From JAHJSA01 sp038204345 (GTDB taxonomy: Bacteria > Actinomycetota > Thermoleophilia > RBG-16-64-13), in NCBI GenBank assembly GCA_038204345.1, contig JBBRDB010000031.1:1-18865 (forward strand): DNA of 18,865 nt, given 5' to 3'. The number at the start of each line of letters is the position of its first letter. The first letter of the stretch is position 1. Below are positions 7,542-15,099 of the stretch, one piece after another. Both the position numbers and the translations under genes were made by a program. The notes beneath the pieces are model-generated. The model was not told the DNA's origin, ran no database searches, and was given only the letters and a program-made list of their open reading frames with translations.

Positions 7542-9008
7542 CAGGCCCGCGGTGACGCGGCGGGCCTCAGCCCGGCTGTGACTCACCGTATCGGGGATCC
7601 CTGATCCCCGATACGCTCCGCCCGCCAGGGCGAGACCGGGAAGATCCTCGACCAGACGGGCGATACGGTCTACCCGATCGATGTGGCCCACTACGTATTG
7701 CGGCATGGCCTGCTCCCACCTGAAGACCCTCGCCCACAAGGGAGCGACCCGCACTCCCAGGATGTCGGCCAGCTCGCGCTCGGCCGCGGCGGCGAGGGCC
7801 GCTTCGTCCAAGGGTCGCCCATCTTCGCCATGAGGCCGCACGAAGCAGCGCATGAGCACCGTGTCCGCCGGCGCCCGGCCGAAGAACTTGGTGGTAACCC
7901 ACGTGAAAGCCTTGATCTTGCGCCGCTCCGCCTTCGGGATGACCACTCCGAAGCCGTCGGGCTCCGCCGGGAACTCCGACCGCGGGTATGCCAACGTGAC
8001 CGTGGCCGAGGTCACGTAGGGTATCTCGGCCAGCTCGCGCGCCAGCTCCGGCGCCGAGTCTGCGACCAGCGCGGAACTCGCGAAGGCAGGCGTGGCCAGG
8101 ATCACTGCGTCCGCCTCGTGGGTCGCCCCGGAGGCCGTCGTAACCAACCACGAGCCGTCGGCCGTGCGCGACACCCGGCGCGCCTCATCGCCCAGGCGAA
8201 GCGCCACACGACCCACACGATCCGCCAGTTCGTCGATCAACCGTTCCAGGCCGCCGTCAAGAGTCATGAACATGGTGAGAGGACGCCGCCCAGCCGCGGC
8301 GACGTCGCCGGCGGAGACCGCGGCCGATCGGGCCTTCTCTGCGGCCGCGCGCGCAGCGCGCGCCTTGTTCATTCTCTTGAGCATGGCCAGGATCAGGCTC
8401 CGGTCTTCGCGCTCCATATCGAGGAAGCGCGGAAAGGTGGCGCGCACGCTCATGGTCTCGGGGTCGCCGCTGTGGATGCCGGCCACCAGCGGCTCACCCA
8501 GCTTGTCCAGCACCTCTCGCCCCAGCCTGCGACGAATGAAGTCTCCAAGGGTCTCGTCGCCCTCTTCTCGGCGGCGGGGGATAACCAGGTCCATGGCCAT
8601 CCGCACCTTGCCGGGCCACGAGAAGAGAGTGGCCGTCACGAACGGCAGGACACGCGTGGGAACGAGGAGGATGAGCCCGTCGGGCAGCGGGTGCAACCGG
8701 CGGTCCCACATGATGTAGGTCTTGCGGTGCTCGTCGTTCGTGGGAGAGAGGTGAGCGTCCAACCCCAGGTCCCGTATGAGTTCCAGACCGCCGGCTTTCT
8801 CACTCACGAAGCAATCGGGGCCGCCCTCCACGATGCACTCCCCAACCCGCTCGCTCACCACGCTGCCTCCGACGCGGGGCCGCCCCTCGATGACGGTGAC
8901 GTCCACCGGGATCCCCAGGCGTTCGGCCTCCCTTCCGGCCTCCCACGCCGCAGCCATGCCTCCTACACCGCCGCCCACGACCACGATCCGAGCCGGAGAC
9001 GCCCTCAT
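7533..9008 (-). CDS. hemY: Protoporphyrinogen / coproporphyrinogen III oxidase, HemY/CgoX type
   Basis: FAD enzyme that oxidises the porphyrinogen ring by six electrons. In Gram-positive bacteria this family (CgoX) acts on coproporphyrinogen III, before iron insertion. The 491-residue protein begins with a Rossmann FAD motif VVGGGVGGMAAAWEA (residues 10-24), followed by RVGGSV and EGGPDCF typical of the family, and ends with the FAD-contacting GSGIPDT. An alanine-rich charged linker lies at about 210-240. The ATG overlaps the hemH stop (ATGA), so translation is coupled. A perfect 13-bp inverted repeat lies in the 3' coding part. The enzyme normally needs oxygen (see findings). Confidence 0.93.
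   Translation of the reverse strand: MRASPARIVVVGGGVGGMAAAWEAGREAERLGIPVDVTVIEGRPRVGGSVVSERVGECIVEGGPDCFVSEKAGGLELIRDLGLDAHLSPTNDEHRKTYIMWDRRLHPLPDGLILLVPTRVLPFVTATLFSWPGKVRMAMDLVIPRRREEGDETLGDFIRRRLGREVLDKLGEPLVAGIHSGDPETMSVRATFPRFLDMEREDRSLILAMLKRMNKARAARAAAEKARSAAVSAGDVAAAGRRPLTMFMTLDGGLERLIDELADRVGRVALRLGDEARRVSRTADGSWLVTTASGATHEADAVILATPAFASSALVADSAPELARELAEIPYVTSATVTLAYPRSEFPAEPDGFGVVIPKAERRKIKAFTWVTTKFFGRAPADTVLMRCFVRPHGEDGRPLDEAALAAAAERELADILGVRVAPLWARVFRWEQAMPQYVVGHIDRVDRIARLVEDLPGLALAGGAYRGSGIPDTVSHSRAEARRVTAGLAH
7587..7615. repeat. Perfect 13-bp inverted repeat inside hemY
   Basis: CGTATCGGGGATC and its exact reverse complement are separated by three bases (CCT on the plus strand). 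In hemY the repeat encodes the YRGSGIPDT segment about 27 codons before the stop. It would form a very stable RNA hairpin. Confidence 0.85.
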
Positions 9009-10039
9009 GTCCGCACCTCCTCGATGTCGTCGTGATCGATGCCGTCATAAGCCCTCGAGGCAGCGCGTTGGCGCTGTGTGGCCACCACCGACCCCGCCAA
9101 GGCTTCGATGAATCTTCGCGAGTCCTGCACCGTCGCGGCGCGCACCATCTCGACTCCTGCTTCTTGTGCCTCTCGAGCGAGGTCGATGTCCAGGTCGTAG
9201 AGGGTCTCCAGATGTTCGGACACGAAGCCGAGCGGCACCACGACCACCCTTCGCCGTCCCGCCGCGACGAGTCCGCGGATGGCGTCCTCCGCGGGCGGGC
9301 CCAGCCATCGGCCTCCCCGCGCTGCACTGGCACTCTGGTAGGCCAGGCTCCAGGGATAGTCGCCGACCAGGGACATGACGCCCTCAGCGGTGGCCAGCAG
9401 ACCGTGCTCGTATTCCGGGTCTCCTTGGCCGTCTATCAAAGGAAGACTATGCGCGGTGAAAAGGACGGCGGCGCCTTCCGAGCCAAAGTCCGTGCTCCGC
9501 ACCGCCTCCAACACACGGTCAGCCACGGCGCGCAGGAACAGCGGCGACGTGTGCCAGGCTTCGACGTACGCCGGCGGCTCCTTCCCGAAGCGCCTCTCCT
9601 CGTCCAACGCATCGAACGACGCAGCCACGTCGCGAAGGTACGCACCGGTCGCGCGTTCCGATTGGTGCGAGGCCATGATCAGCACGATGGCGGTCGTGTC
9701 GGACGCCTCGACCGCCAGTCGCACGGCCTCGTCGATGTCGGGCGACGTGTGTCTCATTCCCGGGAAGACCTGGAACCTTACGCGCTCGTGCCCCGGAGTG
9801 GGGTCGTCATCGTATGAATCGAGCAACTCTTGAAGCGATCGGGCCTGGCGCAGGGTGTTCTCCACCAGGGGAGACCGGCCGCCGATGGCCTGATATCGAG
9901 CGACGGCGCGGGCCACCATCTCCTCCGACGGCGCGCGGGGTGCCATGACGCGCCGCAGAAAGGGCTCCACCTCGTCGAGCGAGGCAGGTCCTCCGTAGGC
10001 CAGCACGAGCACTCCCACCTTCTCGTGCGATCGCGCCAC
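9005..10039 (-). CDS. hemH: Ferrochelatase (coproporphyrin ferrochelatase type)
   Basis: Inserts ferrous iron into the porphyrin; in the Gram-positive pathway the substrate is coproporphyrin III (CpfC). The 344-residue protein has LVLAYGGP with Tyr15 near the N-terminus, the active-site His197 in TAHSLP and Glu278 in SEHLETLYD. Their 81-residue spacing equals that in B. subtilis. There is no cysteine in the whole protein, so it cannot carry the [2Fe-2S] cluster known from many actinobacterial ferrochelatases. The GTG start (10039-10037) shares a base with the hemE stop TAG; no good Shine-Dalgarno is seen, so initiation is probably coupled to hemE. A GTG at codon 8 is an alternative start. Its stop overlaps the hemY start. 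Confidence 0.94.
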   Translation of the reverse strand: MARSHEKVGVLVLAYGGPASLDEVEPFLRRVMAPRAPSEEMVARAVARYQAIGGRSPLVENTLRQARSLQELLDSYDDDPTPGHERVRFQVFPGMRHTSPDIDEAVRLAVEASDTTAIVLIMASHQSERATGAYLRDVAASFDALDEERRFGKEPPAYVEAWHTSPLFLRAVADRVLEAVRSTDFGSEGAAVLFTAHSLPLIDGQGDPEYEHGLLATAEGVMSLVGDYPWSLAYQSASAARGGRWLGPPAEDAIRGLVAAGRRRVVVVPLGFVSEHLETLYDLDIDLAREAQEAGVEMVRAATVQDSRRFIEALAGSVVATQRQRAASRAYDGIDHDDIEEVRT

Positions 10040-11070
10040 TATCGTGCACTCAAGCGGTGGACCGCGTCGACCATCGTCCTGGCGCTCTCCACCGGGGTTG
10101 TGGGGAGGATGCCGTGACCGAGATTGAAGATGTGGCCGGGACGGCCGGCGGCGGAGCGCAGCACGTCCGCCACCTTCTCCTCGATGACCGCCGGTGGTGC
10201 GTACAGCACGACCGGATCCATGTTGCCCTGGATGCCTACGTCGTCACCGAGAGTCCGCCACGCATCGGCGAGGTCGATGCGCCAGTCGACGCCGATGACG
10301 TCGCCCCCCGCCTGCTTCATGAGCGGAAGGAGCGTCGCCGTATCGGTGCCGAAGTGGATCACGGGAACGACGCCCCCGATGGACTCGATCACCCTCTGAC
10401 TGTACGGGAGTACGTACTCCCGGTAGTCTCCGGGGCTGAGCACACCGACCCAGCTGTCGAAGAGCTGCACGACCTGCACTCCCGCCTGGATCTGGTACGA
10501 GAGGTAGGTGGAGACGACATCGGCCATCTTGTCCATGAAGCGGTGCCAGACGGCGGGTTCGCCGTACATCATCTGCTTCGTGTGTACGTAGTTCCGCGAG
10601 CTCCCACCCTCGATGACGTAGGCGGCCAGCGTGAACGGCGCTCCAGAAAAACCGATAAGAGGCAACCGCCCCTCGATCTCCTTGAGCACCAGACGTATCG
10701 CCTCAGCCAGGAAGGGGACGTGCCGTTCAGGTTCGAGCGGACGTAGCGCGTCGACGTCCTCGGCGGAGCGGACAGGGTTACCGATGACGGGGCCCTCTCC
10801 CTTGGCAAACTCCAGGTCGATTCCCATACCGGGCAGCGGCAGGAGGATGTCGGCGAAAATGATGGCGGCGTCGAGGTCGAAACGGCGCAGTGGTTGGACG
10901 GTCACCTCCGCGGCCAGCTCGGGGGTCCGGCACATCTCGAGAAAGGAGTGCTGCGCACGGAGCGCCCGATACTCCTCCAAGTAGCGACCGGCCTGCCGCA
11001 TCATCCACACCGGGGTGGCATCGACCTCTTCGCGATGGCAGGCTTTCAAGAACCGGTACTCGGACGTCAT
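10039..11070 (-). CDS. hemE: Uroporphyrinogen decarboxylase
   Basis: Cytosolic, cofactor-free enzyme that removes four carboxyl groups from uroporphyrinogen III to give coproporphyrinogen III. The 343-residue product carries the signature PVWMMRQAGRY (20-30, with Arg25 and Arg29). Asp74 in FADILLP is the counterpart of the catalytic Asp. GFSGAPFTLAAY, IHFGT, GNMDP and HGILPTTP follow. The reading frame stays open upstream to 11727, but family homology begins at ATG 11070 and AAAGGA lies just before it, so the upstream part is not coding. It is the first gene of hemE-hemH-hemY, all overlapping or abutting, which together convert uroporphyrinogen to iron coproporphyrin (or haem). Confidence 0.97.
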   Translation of the reverse strand: MTSEYRFLKACHREEVDATPVWMMRQAGRYLEEYRALRAQHSFLEMCRTPELAAEVTVQPLRRFDLDAAIIFADILLPLPGMGIDLEFAKGEGPVIGNPVRSAEDVDALRPLEPERHVPFLAEAIRLVLKEIEGRLPLIGFSGAPFTLAAYVIEGGSSRNYVHTKQMMYGEPAVWHRFMDKMADVVSTYLSYQIQAGVQVVQLFDSWVGVLSPGDYREYVLPYSQRVIESIGGVVPVIHFGTDTATLLPLMKQAGGDVIGVDWRIDLADAWRTLGDDVGIQGNMDPVVLYAPPAVIEEKVADVLRSAAGRPGHIFNLGHGILPTTPVESARTMVDAVHRLSAR

Positions 11071-11131
11071 ACGCTTCCTTTCGTATAGCGCCCGACGAGC
11101 CGGGCGCGGGAGGGTCGTACGCGGGCCGTAG

Positions 11132-11140
11132 AATATACCA
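11132..11140 (-). promoter_or_regulatory. Probable extended -10 promoter of hemEHY
   Basis: TGGTATATT on the minus strand is an extended -10 (TGn plus TATATT), 62 bases upstream of the hemE ATG. The -35 region is poor (TTCATC at an 18-base spacing), which is usual for extended -10 promoters. Confidence 0.5.
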
Positions 11141-11464
11141 GGAAGACCCGCGCCCGATGAAGGCGGCGGGGTGTGCGGCGAGCGCGTCGATACGCCCAAG
11201 GATCCGCAACCAAGCCGCGCGGATAGCGAAGAGGAGCAATAGGTGGAGGTCAGTCCGCCTCCGAGGGGGAGCCAGGCCTCGGTGGCACCGGATACAACCT
11301 CATCACTCCCAGGCGCATGGCCGCTTCCTCCGGGGGCACCGGTGGAAACGGAGGCAATACAATCGCTCATGCCGCTTCGCCGCAGGTCCGGCCGCACCGG
11401 CCTACATCGCTTCTCCTGATGAACCCCCCCAGGAATTCGCGCCGCCCGTGTCGTATGTGTCATG

Positions 11465-11505
11465 GGAATCTGCGATGCGGAATCTGCGATGGGAAATCCG
11501 CGCTC
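11465..11505 (+). repeat. 14-base tandem repeat upstream of the LuxR-type regulator
   Basis: GGAATCTGCGATG occurs twice exactly (11465-11477 and 11479-11491) with a 14-base period, followed by a degenerate third unit (GAAATCCGCG at 11493-11502). The array ends about 20 bases before the regulator's GTG start. Confidence 0.8.
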
Positions 11506-11524
11506 ATGACTCGGGAGACGAGCT

Positions 11525-12181
11525 GTGTCTGACATAGAAGTGATCGTGGCCGGCCACCACACCCTGTTTCGGCGGGGCCTCGCACAGCTGCTCGATCGAG
11601 AGGAGAGCATCACCGTGGTCTCCGAGGCCTCCTCAGGCAGCGGGGTCGTGGAACAACTAAGGAGCCACTCCGTCGATGTGGTCATACTGGACGTGACGAT
11701 GCCGGACGTGGACGGGATCGAGACCATCGCCTACCTCACCGAGCACAACCCAGATGTGAAAGTGCTCGTGCTCAGTGAGCGCGGGGACCGAGAAACGCTC
11801 TTCGCCGCCATACAGGCCGGTGCCGGCGGTTACATGCTCAAGAATACAGAGCCGGACGAACTGGTTCGGGCCATCGCCGTGCTGGCCGAGGGAGGCTCGA
11901 TCGTCAGCCCTTCGGTCACGCCGCAGCTGTTCCAAGGAGTGCGCGAGATGGGCTACGACCCGGCCCGAGCGGAACGTCAGCGCCTGCACCTGTCTGAACG
12001 CGAGATAGAGATCCTCTCCGAACTCGCCACGTCGAAGAGCCCGGTGCAGATCGCTCAAGCGCTGTTCATCTCCACCAAGACCGTTCAGAACCACACCTCC
12101 AACATCTACCGGAAGCTTGGCGTGAACAGCCGCATGCAAGCAGTCACGAAAGCGGCTGCGCTCGGAGTGATCCCTCGGTAG
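11525..12181 (+). CDS. LuxR/NarL-family response regulator with degenerate acidic pocket
   Basis: A 218-residue transcription factor with a receiver domain (about 4-120) and a C-terminal LuxR-type helix-turn-helix (about 155-216, LSEREIEIL...KTVQNHTSNIYRKLGVNSR). The phosphoacceptor Asp56 (LDVTMPD), the switch Ser84 and Lys106 (YMLK) are present. The usual acidic pair that binds magnesium (DD in NarL-type IDDH) is Gly10-His11, in AGHH. Phosphotransfer is therefore probably weak or absent, and the protein may act constitutively or through another signal. The GTG start has GGGAG seven bases upstream. No histidine kinase gene is adjacent, so it is an orphan in this window. The target genes are unknown; the tandem repeat just upstream might be an autoregulatory site. 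Confidence 0.93.
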   Translation: MSDIEVIVAGHHTLFRRGLAQLLDREESITVVSEASSGSGVVEQLRSHSVDVVILDVTMPDVDGIETIAYLTEHNPDVKVLVLSERGDRETLFAAIQAGAGGYMLKNTEPDELVRAIAVLAEGGSIVSPSVTPQLFQGVREMGYDPARAERQRLHLSEREIEILSELATSKSPVQIAQALFISTKTVQNHTSNIYRKLGVNSRMQAVTKAAALGVIPR

Positions 12182-12254
12182 ACGGCGCCGCGGCGAACCA
12201 CCTCGGGGTTGCGACGCCGATCATGTCTGCCCGAGTCCACGGCTCCCAGAGCGA

Positions 12255-12287
12255 GGAGGGCCGCCGCCCGGCGGGCGGCGGCCCTCC
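12255..12287. terminator. Strong hairpin between convergent regulator and fdhA
   Basis: A perfect 15-bp GC-rich stem, GGAGGGCCGCCGCCC paired with its complement around a GGC loop. An outer GAGCGA/TCGCTC pairing (12249-12254 with 12294-12299) may add to it. Downstream on the plus strand is GTTCTTTC, a weak U tract. It lies 73 bases after the regulator stop and 61 bases past the fdhA stop, fitting a bidirectional terminator. Confidence 0.8.
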
Positions 12288-12348
12288 GTTCTTTCGCTCG
12301 TGCGCGGCGCGGCGTCGCCGCATCGCAGGTTGTTCGCTTGGGTCTGTC

Positions 12349-15099
12349 TCAGGCCACGCTCTCGACCTTCACCGCGGCCACCTTGAACTCCGGTATCTTC
12401 GCGATCGGATCGAGCACGGGGTTGGTGAGCCGGTTCGCCGCCGCCTCCGCGTAGTGGAACGGCATGAACACCAGTCCCGGGGACACCCGGTCGGTGACCC
12501 AAGCGACAGGTTCGATCGCGCCGCGCCGGCTCGACACCCGCACCTTGGCACCCTGTTCGATGCCCAGGCGGGCGGCGTCCAGCGGGTTCAGCTCTAGTCG
12601 CCCTTCCGGGACCAACGCGTTCAGTCCCGCCGCCTGCCGGGTCATGGTGCCGGTGTGATAGTGCACGAGCTCTCGGCCGGTGGTGAGCACGAAGGGGTAC
12701 TCCTCGTCGGTCTGCTCGTCCGGCTCGATGTACTCGATCGCCGAGAAGAGCCCTCGTCCACGCGAGAACTGTTGCTCATGCAGGATCGGGGTGCCCGGAT
12801 GGTCCTCGGTCGGGCACGGCCACTGCAGACCGCACACGTCGGTCTGGGCGAACTCGACGTCGGGGATCACGTCCAGACGGGCATAGGTGACTCCGCCGTA
12901 CTGAGGGGTCACAGCGGCGATCTCCTGCATGATCTCGCCGGCGGAAGAGTAGTTCCATCCCGCCCCCATACGGTTCGCGATCGACTGGACTATCTTCCAG
13001 TCGGCAAGGCTCTCGCCCTTGGGCTCCAGCGCTTGACGCACCCGCTGGATGCGGCGCTCCGTGTTGGTGAAGGTGCCGTCCTTCTCGAAGCTGCTGGCCG
13101 CCGGCAAGACGACGTCGGCATACTGGCCGGTCTCCGTGAGAAAGATGTCTTGCACCACCAGGAACTCCAGCGCTGCGAGCCCTTGCTCCACGTGGGTCTG
13201 GTCGGGATCCGACAGCACCGGGTTCTCGCCCATGATGAACATGGCGCGGATCTTGCCACCCTTGATCGCGTTCATCATCTCGACGACCGTCATGCCTTTT
13301 TCGCGGTCGCTGAGCGCGACGCCCCAGGCGGCCTCCATCTTGGCGATGGCCTCCGGATTGTCCACCTTCTGGTAGCCGGAGAACACATCGGGCAGTGCGC
13401 CCATATCGCAGGCGCCTTGGACGTTGTTCTGGCCCCGCAGCGGATTCACCCCGGTGCCCGGCCGGCCGATGTTGCCGGTGAGCATTGCCAGGTTGGCCAC
13501 CGAGAGCACGTTGTTGGTGCCCGTATGGTGCTGCGTGATGCCCATCGCGAACAGGATGCTGCCGCGGTCGGCGGTGGCATACGTCTCCGCTGCTTTGCGT
13601 ATGTCGTCCGCGGGCACGCCGCAGATCTCCGCGGCCTCCTCCACCGTCATACTGTCGAGCGATTCCCTGAACTGTTCGAAGTTCTCGGTGCGCTCGGCGA
13701 TGAACTCTCTGTCTTCCCATCCCATATCGACGATGTGGCGCATCATCCCTTTGAGTAGGGCGACGTTGGTTCCGGGCTTGAGTTGCAGGTGCAAATGGGC
13801 CTTGCGGGCGAGATCGATGCGCCGCGGGTCGGCCACTATCAGAGTCTTGCCTTCGCGCAGTGCCCTGACCACTTCGAGAGCCAAGACCGGGTGCGCCTCG
13901 GTGGTGTTCGAGCCGATGATGAGGATCACATCGGCTTCGTGAATATCGTCCATGGAGTTTGTCATCGCTCCACTGCCGAAAGCTGTCGCCAGACCGGCGA
14001 CCGTGGCGCTGTGTCATAAGCGCGCGCAGTGGTCCAGGTTGTTCGTGCCAAGCACCCCGCGCGCGAATTTCTGCAGGATGTAGTTCTCCTCGTTGGTGCA
14101 CTTGGCCGAGGCGAGCACGGAGAAGGCCTTGCCGCCGCTCTCGCCGTGGATACGCTTGAAGTTCTGCTCCACGCGGTCCAGCGCGACATCCCAGGTGGTG
14201 GGCACGAGTTGGCCGTTCTCGTCACGTACGAGAGGCTGGGTGAGGCGGTCGGGAGAGTTCTCGAAGTCCATACCGAAGCGGCCTTTGACGCACAGATTGC
14301 CATTGTTGACCCCGCGCCCCACATCGGCGGTGATGCGCACCAGCTTATCCCTGCTTGTGTGCACCACGATCTCGCAACCTACGCCGCAGTAGGGGCAGGT
14401 GGTGCGGGTCTTCTCAGTCTGCCAATGACGCGCCGCATACCGGCTGCGTTTGTGGGTCAAGGCCCCGACCGGACACGTGCTGATGCACTGCCCGCACGAG
14501 ACGCACCCCACCTCCTGCAGAGGGAGGTTGTAGGGCGTGTCGATGATCGTGTCATAGCCCCGGTTGGTGAATCCCCAGCACCCGATGCCCATCACGTCCC
14601 GACAGATGCGCACGCACCTACCACAGAGGATGCAACGATTGGGATTGCGGGCCACGTTGGGGTGATCATCGCGGGTCTCGAACTCCAGGGGGTGCCAGCC
14701 CCACGGACTCATGCTCACCTCGTACTCGTATGCGTAGTCCTGCAGACGGCAGTCGCCGGCCGCTTCGCACACGGGACAATCGAGGGGATGATTGCTGAGC
14801 AGGAGTTCGATGACGAACTTGCGAAGGCGACGGATCTTATCGGTGTTCGTCTGTACCACCATGCCGTCGCCCACCTTGGTGGCACAGGCGGGCACCGGAC
14901 CGCGCGCGCCTTCGACCTCCACAAGACACATGCGACAGGCTCCGTAGGGCTCCAACCTATCGTCGTGACAGAGCGTCGGGATGTCGATCCCCGCTGAGCG
15001 GGCCACTTCGAGAACGGTCTGGCCTGGAGCCGCCGACACTTCCTGGCCGTTCATGGTCAGGGTGAGGGTCTTCTCCTCGGCTTCGCGTACGACAGCCAT
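12349..15099 (-). CDS. fdhA: NADH-linked formate dehydrogenase catalytic subunit, selenocysteine-containing (TGA at 14014-14016 read as Sec)
   Basis: Catalyses reversible CO2/formate conversion at a molybdenum or tungsten bis-pterin site; here the entry to the Wood-Ljungdahl methyl branch. The frame is continuous for 916 residues except one TGA at codon 362. The context HCARL-Sec-HSATVAGL matches the active-site selenocysteine of formate dehydrogenases such as E. coli FdhF. The N-terminus is NuoG-like: [2Fe-2S] ligands Cys44, 55, 58, 72; a His-Cys3 [4Fe-4S] site at His104, Cys108, 111, 117; and two ferredoxin clusters at Cys156-166 and 199-209. The catalytic domain's own [4Fe-4S] is at Cys235, 238, 242, 270. 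No Tat signal or membrane segment is present, so it is cytosolic. GAGGAGG precedes the ATG, which abuts the upstream diaphorase gene. NADPH or ferredoxin as extra partner cannot be excluded. The organism must encode selA/selB/selC/selD elsewhere. Confidence 0.95.
13985..14016 (-). promoter_or_regulatory. SECIS-like selenocysteine insertion element with its UGA
   Basis: Twelve bases after the TGA (14016-14014), the minus strand reads GTCGCC-GGTCT-GGCGAC (14001-13985): a 6-bp stem with a GGUCU loop. The loop and the distance from UGA resemble the E. coli fdhF SECIS hairpin recognised by SelB. The bulged U of the E. coli element is not obvious. Downstream codons continue the formate dehydrogenase homology without interruption. 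Confidence 0.85.

Larger units (their letters stand above)
11071..11524. other. 454-base intergenic region between divergent hemE and the LuxR-type regulator
   Basis: No convincing gene is seen here. Frames that stay open on either strand give compositionally odd peptides without recognisable motifs. The left end holds the probable hemE promoter and the right end the tandem repeat and ribosome binding site of the regulator gene. A CCTCCG...CGGAGG inverted repeat lies near 11326-11354. A TACAAT at 11358-11363 could be a -10 for the regulator, but no -35 fits it. Confidence 0.6.

Noticed and set aside
7683..9035. 450-codon open frame antisense to hemY
   Set aside because: A high-GC shadow frame: its peptide is rich in His, Arg and Gly without motifs, and the opposite strand holds a clear HemY.
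11317..11532. 71-codon frame upstream of the regulator, with a CxxC-CxxC-like end (CRMCHGNLRCGIC)
   Set aside because: The cysteines come largely from the 14-base tandem repeat and its surroundings, no ribosome binding site was found, and the N-terminal part is low-complexity. It is not fully excluded.
11071..11727. N-terminal extension of hemE in the same open frame
   Set aside because: The extension runs antisense through the regulator gene, has no family homology and odd composition, while ATG 11070 has a ribosome binding site and gives the normal length.
13965..14016. Reading the two formate dehydrogenase frames as separate genes or a nonsense pseudogene
   Set aside because: The frame is identical on both sides of the TGA, homology continues through it, and the TGA falls on the family's selenocysteine with a SECIS-like hairpin after it.
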